Shown here one piece after another: positions 18,195 to 26,467 of a stretch of 50,518 nt of DNA. The number at the start of each line of letters is the position of its first letter. The first letter of the stretch is position 1. This DNA is from Coleofasciculus sp. LEGE 07092 (GTDB lineage: Bacteria; Cyanobacteriota; Cyanobacteriia; Cyanobacteriales; Coleofasciculaceae), in contig NZ_JADEWY010000032.1 of the NCBI RefSeq assembly GCF_015207375.1, forward strand, positions 1 to 50,518, in the 5' to 3' direction. Made by a program: the position numbers and the translations under genes. The notes under the pieces are model-generated. The model ran no database searches and was not told the DNA's origin. It saw nothing but the letters and a program-made list of their open reading frames with translations.

Positions 18195-18333
18195 AACGTC
18201 TCTCTTGCGAACAGCTCAATTCACCCATTAATCCTAGAGGTTAAATGTGACAGTTGTATGACGAACAGATGAAATTATGATAGTTTCCTGAAAGCGGTTC
18301 TCATACTGATGAAGTACAGCCCTCACCCCCTAG

Positions 18334-18362
18334 CCCCCTCTCACTCGCTTTTTGAGAGGGGG
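18334..18362. repeat. Dispersed-repeat hairpin (CCCCCTCTCA / TGAGAGGGGG)
   Basis: A perfect 10-bp stem with a 9-base loop follows the string CCCTCACCCCCTAGCC. This kind of hairpin is a common intergenic repeat in cyanobacteria. It lies after the csaB stop and may also slow transcription. Confidence 0.65.
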
Positions 18363-18421
18363 AAATGTACCTCAGTAGATTGGGAAACGTTATAAAGCGA
18401 TCGCACTTTATCCCCAACTAT

Positions 18422-19465
18422 TCATAAAGTCGCCGCCAAAAAATCCCGATGCATCAGCGCTCGATCTACCAATGACTGAATCTGTTCACGACTGAGGGGT
18501 TCACCGTTAACGTAATGTTCTAACCAGATTTGACTGATTAAATTCGCGTCATCGGGCAACTGCCCCAACTCCCATCCCGGCAACTTCAACTCTGCCATCA
18601 ACTGACTAACCTTAGGATCGTAACTGAGTGCAAAACAGCGACATCCTTCTGCTGCTGCCATAATCAGGCTGTGGAAGCGCATCCCAATTGCCATTTCCAC
18701 CCCCCGAAATAACCCTTTCAACTCTCTAGGGTCATCTAAACAGAAAATCTGATTAGATCCGGTAAGCTTAGACTGGATAGACTGAGCGATACTTAGGTCT
18801 TGGGATGTCTGGAACGGCACCAGTAAGATGCAGGTTTGCGTCGCTTTTTGAAAGTCTACCAGTGCTTGGGTAAGAGTAGCAAGACGTTCTGGGGTGAGGG
18901 TAGGATGCGATCGCAAACTCACTGCGACTCTGGGTGCAGGCAAATCCCACAACCCTGGTACAGGTTTCGACTCCAACGCCCAAACCGGATCAGGTGCAAT
19001 TAGAAACGGAATTTGCCAATTTGCCAGGATATCCGCCGAACCACCATCCCGCACACTTACCCCCGTACACCCACTAAAGCACTGCCGCGCTATCCACTGA
19101 GTCATAGAACGCTTCAAAGGACCAATTCCCTGCGCCCAAGCAATGGTTTTCAAGCCTTTTTTCTGCGCCAATCCCATCAAACCAGCGTAATAAATAGGAC
19201 TAGCAACACTCGTAACATCTTGAATTAAACTACCACCCCCCCAGATAAAGCTATCTGCCCGACGCATCACCTGCAATACCCTGAACGCAGAAGTGCGATC
19301 GCACGTCTGCACCCCATAACGCTTGCGCGTCTCACCAGGATTACCAGACAACACCAAAGGCGTCACTGACTCCGGCAGCATTTGCAACAGCGACGCCAGC
19401 AGCGCCTCATCGCCACCATTACCCTTCCCGTAATATCCGCACAAAATTGCCCGTGTCTGACCCAT
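18422..19465 (-). CDS. csaB: Polysaccharide pyruvyl transferase CsaB
   Basis: The 347-residue protein starts ILCGYYGKGNGGDEALL and contains IWGGGSLIQDV, AQGIGPL and RFHSLIMAAAEG, all features of the CsaB family. CsaB transfers pyruvate from phosphoenolpyruvate to N-acetylmannosamine of a secondary cell-wall polymer, so that S-layer-homology proteins can bind. Many cyanobacterial outer-membrane porins carry an SLH domain, which fits. It diverges from the DUF2499 gene across 95 bases. Confidence 0.9.
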   Translation of the reverse strand: MGQTRAILCGYYGKGNGGDEALLASLLQMLPESVTPLVLSGNPGETRKRYGVQTCDRTSAFRVLQVMRRADSFIWGGGSLIQDVTSVASPIYYAGLMGLAQKKGLKTIAWAQGIGPLKRSMTQWIARQCFSGCTGVSVRDGGSADILANWQIPFLIAPDPVWALESKPVPGLWDLPAPRVAVSLRSHPTLTPERLATLTQALVDFQKATQTCILLVPFQTSQDLSIAQSIQSKLTGSNQIFCLDDPRELKGLFRGVEMAIGMRFHSLIMAAAEGCRCFALSYDPKVSQLMAELKLPGWELGQLPDDANLISQIWLEHYVNGEPLSREQIQSLVDRALMHRDFLAATL

Positions 19466-19560
19466 GGAAAAACTTTACCAGTTTTCTGGAGATTCATGGA
19501 ACGGTAGGATATAAATTGGGCTTTAATTGTCAAAAATCTCTAATTCCCCATTCCCCCTAT

Positions 19561-19914
19561 ATGCACGCCCTATCAATTCCCACTTGGATCGTTCACATCT
19601 CCAGCGTTATCGAATGGATAGCCGCCATCTGGTTAATCTGGACATACGGCGAAGTCACTGGCAATCGTTACTGGTGGGCGTTATCCTGCGCCATGTTACC
19701 TGCATTGGTAGGTGCTATGTGCGCCTGTACTTGGCACTTCTTTGACAATCCTGAATCCTTAGAATGGTTAGTTACTGTTCAAGCCTCTATGACTGTAGTG
19801 GGAAATTGTACTCTCTGTGCTGCTGCTTGGTGGATTTGGCGGTGTGTACGGCAGTCTCATTCCAACTCACCAGAAAAAACTACCAAAGCTAAGACAACCG
19901 CTGACGTTTCCTGA
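19561..19914 (+). CDS. DUF2499 membrane protein
   Basis: The 117-residue protein has three or four hydrophobic helices (IPTWIVHISSVIEWIAAIWLIW, YWWALSCAMLPALVGAMCACTWHFF, ASMTVVGNCTLCAAAWWIW). The motif WHFFDN and the overall pattern match DUF2499, present in cyanobacteria and plastid-targeted plant proteins. The function is unknown. It sits 10 bases before a DUF3593 gene, a pairing conserved in cyanobacteria as I recall. I place the start at 19561, directly after a C-rich repeat; the in-frame extension upstream looks non-coding. Confidence 0.85.
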   Translation: MHALSIPTWIVHISSVIEWIAAIWLIWTYGEVTGNRYWWALSCAMLPALVGAMCACTWHFFDNPESLEWLVTVQASMTVVGNCTLCAAAWWIWRCVRQSHSNSPEKTTKAKTTADVS

Positions 19915-19924
19915 CAAGAGAGTC

Positions 19925-20221
19925 ATGATTTCTAAAGATACTTTATTTGCCCTTTCCCTATTTCCCTACCTAGGATTTTTGTGGTTTATCACTCGTTCCG
20001 GGCAAACACCTCGTCTAGCGCTGATTGGGTTTTATGTCCTATTGATTTTTGTTGCCGTTACCATTCCTGCTGGGATTTACGCACAGGTGGCTTATGGGGA
20101 AAAGTTAGCTAACGTGGATTGGTTGCACGGTAGTGCAGAGGTTTTCTTAACTCTATCTAATATTTTAGTAGTCCTGGGTTTCCGGCAGGCGGTTATGGAA
20201 AAAAAACAGTCATCTTCTTGA
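19925..20221 (+). CDS. DUF3593 membrane protein
   Basis: The 98-residue protein has three hydrophobic helices (LFALSLFPYLGFLWFIT, LALIGFYVLLIFVAVTIPAGIYA, VFLTLSNILVVLGF). It has the FPYLGFLWF and GIYAQVAYGEKLANVDWLHG patterns of DUF3593, which is also found in plastids. It is almost certainly co-transcribed with the DUF2499 gene and the two may form one thylakoid or plasma-membrane complex; this is inference. The ATG at 19925 is chosen over longer in-frame options that overlap DUF2499. Confidence 0.85.
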   Translation: MISKDTLFALSLFPYLGFLWFITRSGQTPRLALIGFYVLLIFVAVTIPAGIYAQVAYGEKLANVDWLHGSAEVFLTLSNILVVLGFRQAVMEKKQSSS

Positions 20222-20244
20222 CTCCCGTAAACTATGAAAAAGTA

Positions 20245-20463
20245 CTATTCATTAAGGCTGATTATCAGGTTCTGGGAATTGATATCTCGGAGTCAATGAT
20301 TGCGATCGCACGAAAGAGAGTGCCAGATGCAGAGTTTAAGGTTGAATCCCTTTTTAAGGTTGACATTCCGCCATGTAAGGCGGTGATATCGGTTGGTGAA
20401 TGCCTCAACTACCTGTTCGATCCACAGAGCGATCGCTGCTATAGTGAGGCGATCGCTATCTAG
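20245..20463 (+). pseudogene. Fragment of a class I SAM-dependent methyltransferase
   Basis: The frame encodes FIKADYQVLGIDISESMIAI followed by RKRVPDAEFKVES and ISVGECLNYLFD. This is the end of motif I through motif II and post-I of a methyltransferase that binds S-adenosylmethionine. The glycine-rich GxGxG loop that should precede it and the whole C-terminal half are absent. The fragment ends in HIP1-rich sequence. It begins directly after the DUF3593 stop. It is probably a deletion remnant without function. Confidence 0.75.
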
Positions 20464-20691
20464 AGATGCATCATCTGTAAAATTCTGCTCAAGCGCCTAA
20501 ACTGCATCAATCGTCCTGTTACTAACCAAATTTTTCCTTAATCCAATTGAAAATTTCTCCTGACAGGGTAACCGTCTAACTGTAAACTTTGACAGTGGAG
20601 CTTAAGGTAAGCCCACGTCCCTCTGTTCCGTGAGACTATCCAAAATTACTCCTCTCAAATTCGTAACCTTACACCGCCCTGAGGAACGTTA

Positions 20692-21720
20692 ATGGTGAAA
20701 CTGCACTGGCTATTACCCAGTTTTCTGGGGTTTTTTTGGCTGTCATTACCTGCTCAAGCTGCGAAACTGCTATCGTGGCGCTTTGATGCCAATCAGAATC
20801 AACTGGTTTTTACAACAGATGTAGGAGTACAACCTAGAGTACAACTTATTGCCAACCCAACCCGTCTAGTAATTGACTTGCCTGGTATCGCCTTAGATCG
20901 CTCCAAAATAGAGCAACTGGTGGGTGGGACAATTCGGGCAGTACGGGTGGGGCAATTTGATTCCCAGACAACCCGCTTAGTGGTTGAACTCGACTCGGGC
21001 TATACGATTAATCCCCAACAGGTTTTTTTCCAACAATTTGCTGCCAATCAATGGAGGGTACAATTACCCCTGCCGCAACGGGTGGTACAGCTACCCTCTT
21101 CAACGCCCTTTCCGTCACAAACTCCCGCCGTACCTCCTACTATCAGCAATCCTCCCGCCGGATTTCCCCAAGTTCCCAACCGCCGTATTGTGGTAATGGT
21201 CGATCCTGGACATGGTGGCAAAGATCCGGGAGCGGTTGGATTGAATGGACTGCGAGAAAAAGATGTAATTCTGCCCATTTCCCAACAGGTGGCAGCCATC
21301 TTGCAGCAACAGGGAATTCAAGTGATTCTGACGCGCACGAGCGATTACTTCGTAGACTTGGCACCGCGAGTAGACATGGCAAAACAGGCTAACGCTGATT
21401 TGTTTGTTAGCATTCATGCTAATGCGATCGCTCGTCGTTCTGATGTGAATGGTTTGGAAACCTATTATTACTCGAATGGTCAGCGCCTTGCCCAAACTAT
21501 CCATAACAGCATTTTGCAGAGTATGGATATTAAAGACCGAGGAGTGCGACAAGCCAGATTTTACGTTCTGAGGAACAATCCCATGCCAGCCGTACTCGTC
21601 GAAGTAGGCTTTGTCACGGGTGCGCAAGACCAACCGCGATTAGCCACACCTGAGTACCAGAACCAAATGGCGCAAGCGATCGCTCGTGGTATCTTACAGT
21701 ACATTCAGCAAAACTTTTAG
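20692..21720 (+). CDS. AmiC-type N-acetylmuramoyl-L-alanine amidase with AMIN domain
   Basis: A signal peptide (about 1-23, LPAQAAK) is followed by an AMIN domain (about 25-127), which localises division amidases to peptidoglycan. A proline-rich linker (130-162) leads to an Amidase_3 domain (164-342). Zinc ligands are His174 (DPGHGGKDPGA), Glu189 (LREKDV) and His242 (SIHANA); the catalytic Glu304 is in LVEVGFVTG. It cleaves septal or cell-cell wall peptide stems in the periplasm, and homologues make the nanopores of filamentous cyanobacteria. The gene stands alone, with about 230 bases of upstream sequence. Confidence 0.95.
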   Translation: MVKLHWLLPSFLGFFWLSLPAQAAKLLSWRFDANQNQLVFTTDVGVQPRVQLIANPTRLVIDLPGIALDRSKIEQLVGGTIRAVRVGQFDSQTTRLVVELDSGYTINPQQVFFQQFAANQWRVQLPLPQRVVQLPSSTPFPSQTPAVPPTISNPPAGFPQVPNRRIVVMVDPGHGGKDPGAVGLNGLREKDVILPISQQVAAILQQQGIQVILTRTSDYFVDLAPRVDMAKQANADLFVSIHANAIARRSDVNGLETYYYSNGQRLAQTIHNSILQSMDIKDRGVRQARFYVLRNNPMPAVLVEVGFVTGAQDQPRLATPEYQNQMAQAIARGILQYIQQNF

Positions 21721-21728
21721 GTTTTCTC

Positions 21729-21923
21729 TTTGTATTCGATTCCAGCCAAAACAGCGAACCTGAACCTGACTTTGCTATTTTGAGGAAACGAGCGGATAAT
21801 TACCGCTTCGCTCTTCCCAAAGCCGATGATGTTCTGCTGGTTATTGAAATTGCTGATTCGACCCTTAAGTATGACCGAGAGGTTAAACTTCCACTCTATG
21901 CCGAAGCAGGGAGTTCTGATTAG
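21729..21923 (+). pseudogene. Uma2-family (DUF820) endonuclease remnant
   Basis: The frame reads SEPEPDFAILRKRADNY, ALPKADDVLLVIEIADSTLK and YDREVKLPLYAEAGSSD, then TAG. This is the catalytic core of an Uma2 (DUF820, PD-(D/E)XK-like) protein, with the conserved PD and the E in VIEIADS. The N-terminal part is missing. The stop replaces the expected DYW and the frame continues LIS behind it, which a 3-base deletion would explain. There is no start codon, so it is a decayed gene, probably one of the many Uma2 copies typical of these genomes. Confidence 0.8.
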
Positions 21924-22015
21924 CTGATCAGTAAGTTGGCACGGGTTGCCCCCTTAGTCTCCCCCATTCTGGGCTACCATGTACACACATCTGGCTTCTA
22001 GCTGACCAATACTGT

Positions 22016-22834
22016 CTACCTGTTAGTCGCTTCATCGCTAGCGGTAAATGAGAGAATGCGATCGCCTCTCTCATTGAAAAACATCAACCGATTTCGCCGA
22101 AGCCTATAGCGCGTAACAGATTGTAGCGCTTGCAGATAGTTTTGTTCCTGTTCCATTATGCCCTCTGGCTGCTGACAAGCCATCTCGGTAAATTCAATTC
22201 GATCAAAGATCAGTCCCTTGCCATTCATCCCATAGAATGCTCCGTAGCGATTGCAACCAGCAGAACCCGTCATCCGACCGTCAGCAAGGGTGGCTGTAAT
22301 TTCGGTATTGGGTAATACGTCCCTACCCCTGTAGGATGAGAGTAGCCAACGTTGGTTATCCAAATTTGCGATCGCTCGAGTCGAAAAAGATTGTCCTAAT
22401 CCTAGACTCTTTAACTCTTCTAGAACTTCAGGCGACCAAGGACGCACCGAACCAAACGCACCATCATAAACCGCACTCCAATTTCCGTTTTCCTCATTCT
22501 CCCCAAAGAAGAGATAACGTTCTCCCGGTTCGGTAATAATATTTTGGCAAGAGTTACTATTAAATCCAGTCAGGGTGACGACTTTGGGACCGGAACCCTT
22601 GAAATAACGATTGACTCGAATAGTTAACGTGTCCCCATTAACCTGAGTGACAGTTCCTTCAAAGACATAAGGGGTTTGGCTAACTCGTTGTTCGATAGTA
22701 GCAGGACTGCTTCCCGGTGCAGGACGACAGGCAGCAGCAGGTTTAGTCTGCATCAGACTCAGTGCGATGAAGATAGGTAAACCGAGTCCTAAAAGTCGCA
22801 GCCATTGGCGAGAAGTGGGTAGTGGGTTGAACAT
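22016..22834 (-). CDS. META-domain (HslJ-like) exported protein
   Basis: A signal peptide ends near AAACRPAPG (about residue 36). Residues 45-125 (YVFEGTVTQVNGDTLTIRVN, NIITEPGERYLFFGE) form a beta-rich domain like the netrin/TIMP-like modules of other exported proteins. The C-terminal META domain (about 152-268) has LDNQRWLLSSY, GSAGCNRYGAFY and MACQQPEGIMEQEQNYLQAL. The conserved cysteines of META domains are present. HslJ relatives link to stress or novobiocin resistance in E. coli. The complete 272-residue frame ends just inside the convergent Uma2 remnant region. Confidence 0.85.
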   Translation of the reverse strand: MFNPLPTSRQWLRLLGLGLPIFIALSLMQTKPAAACRPAPGSSPATIEQRVSQTPYVFEGTVTQVNGDTLTIRVNRYFKGSGPKVVTLTGFNSNSCQNIITEPGERYLFFGENEENGNWSAVYDGAFGSVRPWSPEVLEELKSLGLGQSFSTRAIANLDNQRWLLSSYRGRDVLPNTEITATLADGRMTGSAGCNRYGAFYGMNGKGLIFDRIEFTEMACQQPEGIMEQEQNYLQALQSVTRYRLRRNRLMFFNERGDRILSFTASDEATNR

Positions 22835-23090
22835 CGTAGAAGAAGGTTGTTAACGTTGATAAAAAGGCGTAGTAGCTTTATCCGCGCCTCTTTCCAAGAT
22901 GACCTTGTTTAGCTAGTAACCGAGCCACCGTTTCAAATAATGAAACTGATTTAACCGCAACTTATGCCAACAATTACGTGAAATTAACCAGGTATACCCC
23001 CTGATTTGGATATGCTAGCGTGGAAAATGCTTATATGCTGTTGAACCAGCACCAAACCCAGCTATCCCGACGCAAGTCGCCTCAATCCTC

Positions 23091-23804
23091 ATGACACGGT
23101 TATACGATTTATTCCTCAAAGGTGGACCGGTGATGTGGCCCATTTTGGGGTTATCGATTTTAGCAATATCTTGCGCTCTCGATAGAGCCTGGTTTTGGTT
23201 CCGGTTGTTAAGCCAAGAAAACCGCATCGTCCATGATGTACTGGATGCAGCACCCTACGACTTAAAAAAAGCGGCAGATACTGCCGATTATGCTCGATTT
23301 TTGCCCATTGGTCGGTTTTTGCTGGCTCCCCTCAAACTCCGGCAACCCACTCCTGAAACCTTTCGTCTAGCAATGGAAGCCGCAGGGGATAAGGAGTTCG
23401 TGCAAATGCGAAAGGGTGATAAACTTCTGGAAACCGTAGTTGCCCTTGCCCCCCTACTCGGTTTACTGGGGACGGTAACAGGTTTGATTGGTACATTCAA
23501 CAACCTCAATATTGGCGGTGGAGGTACATCGGTTGAAGCGTCCAAAGCTGCTGCTGGGATTGGTGAGGCGCTAATTACCACAGCGGCAGGTATGATTGTG
23601 GCGATTATTGCTCTAATAATCTTCCGAGTTCAGGTAACTTTGCAGTCTCAGCAAATCGATTACTTTTCGGAAGTCGGGACTCAGTTAGAGTTAATCTACC
23701 GTCAATTTTGGTACGAATCTTCTGTTCCCAGCCCCAGTCGTTCCTTACCGAGTTCTACGGCTTACACGAGTGATTCGGTGTCGGTAGAAGAATACTCTCC
23801 GTAA
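23091..23804 (+). CDS. exbB: MotA/TolQ/ExbB family proton-channel protein
   Basis: The 237-residue protein has an N-terminal helix (GPVMWPILGLSILAISCAL) and two later helices (LETVVALAPLLGLLGTVTGLIGTF and IGEALITTAAGMIVAIIALIIF). The motif APLLGLLGTVTGLI is diagnostic for ExbB/TolQ. With ExbD it uses the proton gradient to energise a TonB or TolA partner. It is followed after 3 bases by exbD and later by a second exbD, so the set is one operon broken by a small mobile element. Confidence 0.93.
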   Translation: MTRLYDLFLKGGPVMWPILGLSILAISCALDRAWFWFRLLSQENRIVHDVLDAAPYDLKKAADTADYARFLPIGRFLLAPLKLRQPTPETFRLAMEAAGDKEFVQMRKGDKLLETVVALAPLLGLLGTVTGLIGTFNNLNIGGGGTSVEASKAAAGIGEALITTAAGMIVAIIALIIFRVQVTLQSQQIDYFSEVGTQLELIYRQFWYESSVPSPSRSLPSSTAYTSDSVSVEEYSP

Positions 23805-23807
23805 GTT

Positions 23808-24239
23808 ATGCGATTTAGAAATCGACAACCAGGTTCGTCAATACCAGAAGTCAATTTAGTGCCGATGATGGATGTGTTGATGTCAGTTTTGACTTTTTTT
23901 ATTATCATTTCGATGGGTTTTACGACTCAGATTACAGCAGATGTTGAACTTCCCGAAGCTGGACCTGCTAAGGTGAGTGAGAATGGCGCTGGTGCGAGAG
24001 CTGAAAAAACGCCTGATCCGCTAATTATTGGGTTGAACGCGCAAAATCAAATCTTGTTAGCTAATAAACCAGTGAATAAAGAGCAGATGGGGGAGGCAAT
24101 ACTATCATATTTGACAGAGAAACCGGATGGAGTTGTGGTTTTGAAGGCAGACCGGAAGTTGTCGTACAAGCAGGTTGAACAAATTTTAGGTGAGATGCAG
24201 AAAATAGGAGGCGATCGCGTTTCTTTGGCACTTCAGTAG
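23808..24239 (+). CDS. exbD: ExbD/TolR family protein 1
   Basis: A short cytosolic N-terminus is followed by one helix (about 17-38) starting EVNLVPMMDVLMSVLTFFIII. The aspartate in PMMDVL is the proton-carrying residue of the family. The periplasmic domain ends with QVEQILGEMQKIGGDRVSL. The gene begins three bases after exbB and probably uses translational coupling. The 143 residues are typical. Confidence 0.93.
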   Translation: MRFRNRQPGSSIPEVNLVPMMDVLMSVLTFFIIISMGFTTQITADVELPEAGPAKVSENGAGARAEKTPDPLIIGLNAQNQILLANKPVNKEQMGEAILSYLTEKPDGVVVLKADRKLSYKQVEQILGEMQKIGGDRVSLALQ

Positions 24240-24262
24240 AATTTTAGATTTTAGGTTTGATC

Positions 24263-24408
24263 TCACATCTTGTACCAGTCTCACTAACCGCCAGTGGTTT
24301 AAACCACTGGCTCATAGCTAAAGTCCTCTTAAGTGGACTTAAGCTATTAGCCCGGAGTTTTAACTCTGGGCGGATTTTCGGGTTTACTGACAATGGTGCA
24401 AGATGTCA
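24263..24408. mobile_element. MITE/REP-like element of about 145 bp with terminal inverted repeats and three internal hairpins
   Basis: The ends (CACATCTTGTACCAGT at 24264 and, inverted, AATGGTGCAAGATGT up to 24406) form imperfect terminal inverted repeats of about 25 bases. Inside are a perfect 20-base palindrome (24291-24310), an 11-bp stem (24316-24326/24335-24345, one mismatch) and a 10-bp stem (24350-24359/24362-24371, one G-T pair). There is no transposase. It separates the two exbD genes and may act as a transcript stop or processing site. Confidence 0.7.
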
Positions 24409-24464
24409 GTTTGATCGGAGATATACCAAAAGCCACTCACTCCCCATTCCCCACTCCTTCCTCC

Positions 24465-24890
24465 ATGCGCTTTAAAAATCAGCGATATAACTCCTCACTA
24501 CCAGTCATTGACCTCATCCCGATGCTCAACGTAATGATGTCAGTACTGGCATTTTTTGTTCTTATCTCTACTACATTGGGTAGCTTACAGGTAGTAGACG
24601 TGCAGTTACCTAGGGATGAGGATGGTCAAGTTCAGCAAGCCAATCCACCAGAACCCCTGATTGTGAGGTTAAATCGACAAGGGCAGCAAGTGCAAATTGT
24701 AGTGGGTGAACAACCGATTGGTAAAGAGCAACTATTCCAAGAAATGCGAGGATATTTGGGGCAAAATCCTAAGGGTGCCGTCCTGCTGACGGCTAATCCG
24801 GATGTGGGTTATGAACAAGTCGTGCAGTTGTTAGCCGAAATGCGAGATGTGGGAGGCGATCGCGTTTCTCTGGGGATTGAAAGCAATTGA
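24465..24890 (+). CDS. exbD: ExbD/TolR family protein 2
   Basis: This 141-residue paralogue has the same plan as its neighbour, with the helix at about 16-38 starting VIDLIPMLNVMMSVLAFFVL. The position that holds the proton-carrying Asp in the first ExbD is Asn here (PMLNVMM against PMMDVLM). The periplasmic end, QVVQLLAEMRDVGGDRVSLGI, is well conserved. The ATG at 24465 lies directly after a C-rich STRR-like run. Two different ExbD subunits beside one ExbB suggest a mixed complex, or one inactive subunit. Confidence 0.9.
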   Translation: MRFKNQRYNSSLPVIDLIPMLNVMMSVLAFFVLISTTLGSLQVVDVQLPRDEDGQVQQANPPEPLIVRLNRQGQQVQIVVGEQPIGKEQLFQEMRGYLGQNPKGAVLLTANPDVGYEQVVQLLAEMRDVGGDRVSLGIESN

Positions 24891-24903
24891 TAATACCTTC
24901 TTC

Positions 24904-26079
24904 CTAGCGTGGCTTTTCTTTAGATGGGATAATGACTGTTATGGGATTATCATCTTGATCGTGTGCAGGTGCAAATATCAGATATATTTCAAATTCACTC
25001 TGCTTTACTTTGTAAATAGTCCCTCCTCCATAATTCCCTTCTTCCGATAAGGATTCAAATCCTAGTCCTTTTAGTTGCTTATTTAAGCTCGATGCCAATT
25101 CAGTTGGGGATGCAGGCTGCTCTGCTGTTGTTTTTCTGGCAAATTTAAACTCGAAGTTTTTACCTTTAAAATTATCCTTTTCAACCAGTCTGTTCAAATC
25201 ATTTTCTTCAAAATCTTTGAGTCTATACTCATTTTTTACCATCTCAATTGCAATACTTAACCCTGCCATCACTGATCTATCTTCTGTGTCTGCCTCCATT
25301 AACTGCTCTAAGCTGTACTCTTCAGATTCCAGATAGATAGCTGTTATTTCATCTTTGGAGATTAAGTGTAAGTAGTTGGTTTCATCTGTATGACTAGATA
25401 CTTCATAAACTCTAAAATTAGGTTCTCCCTTAATTCGTTTGGGACTATCAAAGTTTTTAGTGGGTAGAAGTTCATTCTCAAAGTTTTCAGCTACTGTTTC
25501 CAAGTTATCTGCTGTATGCCATATATAAGTAGCTTCATCAAATTCTGAGCGCAGTACACCACCAGAACCTTTCTCTGCTCTTGGATAACGGGGAAATGTG
25601 GCAAAAAAGTTGACAACTTTCTGAGGTAGTGTAGACTCTTCGTTAGAATCGTTTGATGTTTCACCATTCTGCTGTGGCTGTGCCTGAGAAGCATTAGAGG
25701 TAGCTGAGGGTTGGCTAATCTGCTGATTCTGGGAAGGATTGGTCTGCTCTAACGAGCGAGTGATTATGATTTGAGGAGGACTGGTCTGATTCCACTGAGG
25801 AGTTTGGAGAGGAGTATCTTGGCGTCTACGAGTTCGTCGGGGAGTCGATTTTGGAGAAAGGGAGGATTTAGGAAAAGCTTTAGAAGAGGATTGGGTCGGA
25901 GAGGATAATTTTGTAATCTTAACCGTTTTCTCTTTTTCAGGGTTCTCGGACTTTTTCAAGTCATAGGCAAGTGGCAGCATTAGCACTGCACCATGCAACA
26001 CCAAAGAAATCAGCAGCATAGGTCGGAGTAATATCCGTGCAGGAGTCGGTAAGTTTTTCAGGAAGTAGGGCAGCTTCAT
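24904..26079 (-). CDS. TonB-like energy-transducer protein, atypical C-terminus
   Basis: The likely start at 26079 (MKLPYFLKNL) is preceded by AAGGA and gives 391 residues; a longer frame to 26142 adds 21 residues of unlike composition. One helix (RPMLLISLVLHGAVLMLPLAY) has the SLVLHG pattern of TonB anchors. A long Pro/Ser/Gln/Lys-rich region follows (about 38-160). The C-terminal 210 residues (VVNFFATFPRYPRAEKGSGG onward) do not look like the classic TonB CTD but do contain the FPRYP motif. It converges with the ExbB-ExbD-ExbD genes, so it is probably their transducer. No TonB-dependent receptor is in the window. Confidence 0.65.
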   Translation of the reverse strand: MKLPYFLKNLPTPARILLRPMLLISLVLHGAVLMLPLAYDLKKSENPEKEKTVKITKLSSPTQSSSKAFPKSSLSPKSTPRRTRRRQDTPLQTPQWNQTSPPQIIITRSLEQTNPSQNQQISQPSATSNASQAQPQQNGETSNDSNEESTLPQKVVNFFATFPRYPRAEKGSGGVLRSEFDEATYIWHTADNLETVAENFENELLPTKNFDSPKRIKGEPNFRVYEVSSHTDETNYLHLISKDEITAIYLESEEYSLEQLMEADTEDRSVMAGLSIAIEMVKNEYRLKDFEENDLNRLVEKDNFKGKNFEFKFARKTTAEQPASPTELASSLNKQLKGLGFESLSEEGNYGGGTIYKVKQSEFEIYLIFAPAHDQDDNPITVIIPSKEKPR

Positions 26080-26467
26080 AGCGTCCTTTGGTGTTCTAGC
26101 TGGGCAACAGTCAGCTAACCCCCATCTTACCGACTTCACCAATCAGTAGGTAAGGGGTGAGAGAATGCCTGCCTGTTACTCTTACCTATATCTAGACGTA
26201 CCGACAGGTAAATTTATCCCAATGGATTGCTACGAATCACTTCTACCTTTTTGCATTAAGGATCTCGAATCAGACTGTTCAAACCATTAGTAACATAACA
26301 TTCATTAATAACACGATTTTTCCTCTGCCTAGAGTGACAAAAGAGCGATATATTCCCAAACATATTCAGGGAATGGGGAGTAGGGAATAGGGAGTGGGGA
26401 AAAAGACTCAAAAATCCCCACTCCACTTAGTGGGAGAGGGGGCAGAAGTTGAGAGTAAACGAGTTAA
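26080..26467. other. Intergenic region with an STRR-like block
   Basis: It holds the upstream region of the TonB-like gene. A G-rich block at about 26373-26400 is made of GGGGAGTA/GGGAATA units, and part of its complement (ATCCCCACTCC) follows at 26415, so the two could pair. No gene is seen. Confidence 0.6.

Noticed and set aside
26079..26142. Longer start of the TonB-like gene
   Set aside because: The extra 21 residues have an unlike composition, and a good ribosome site precedes the internal ATG.
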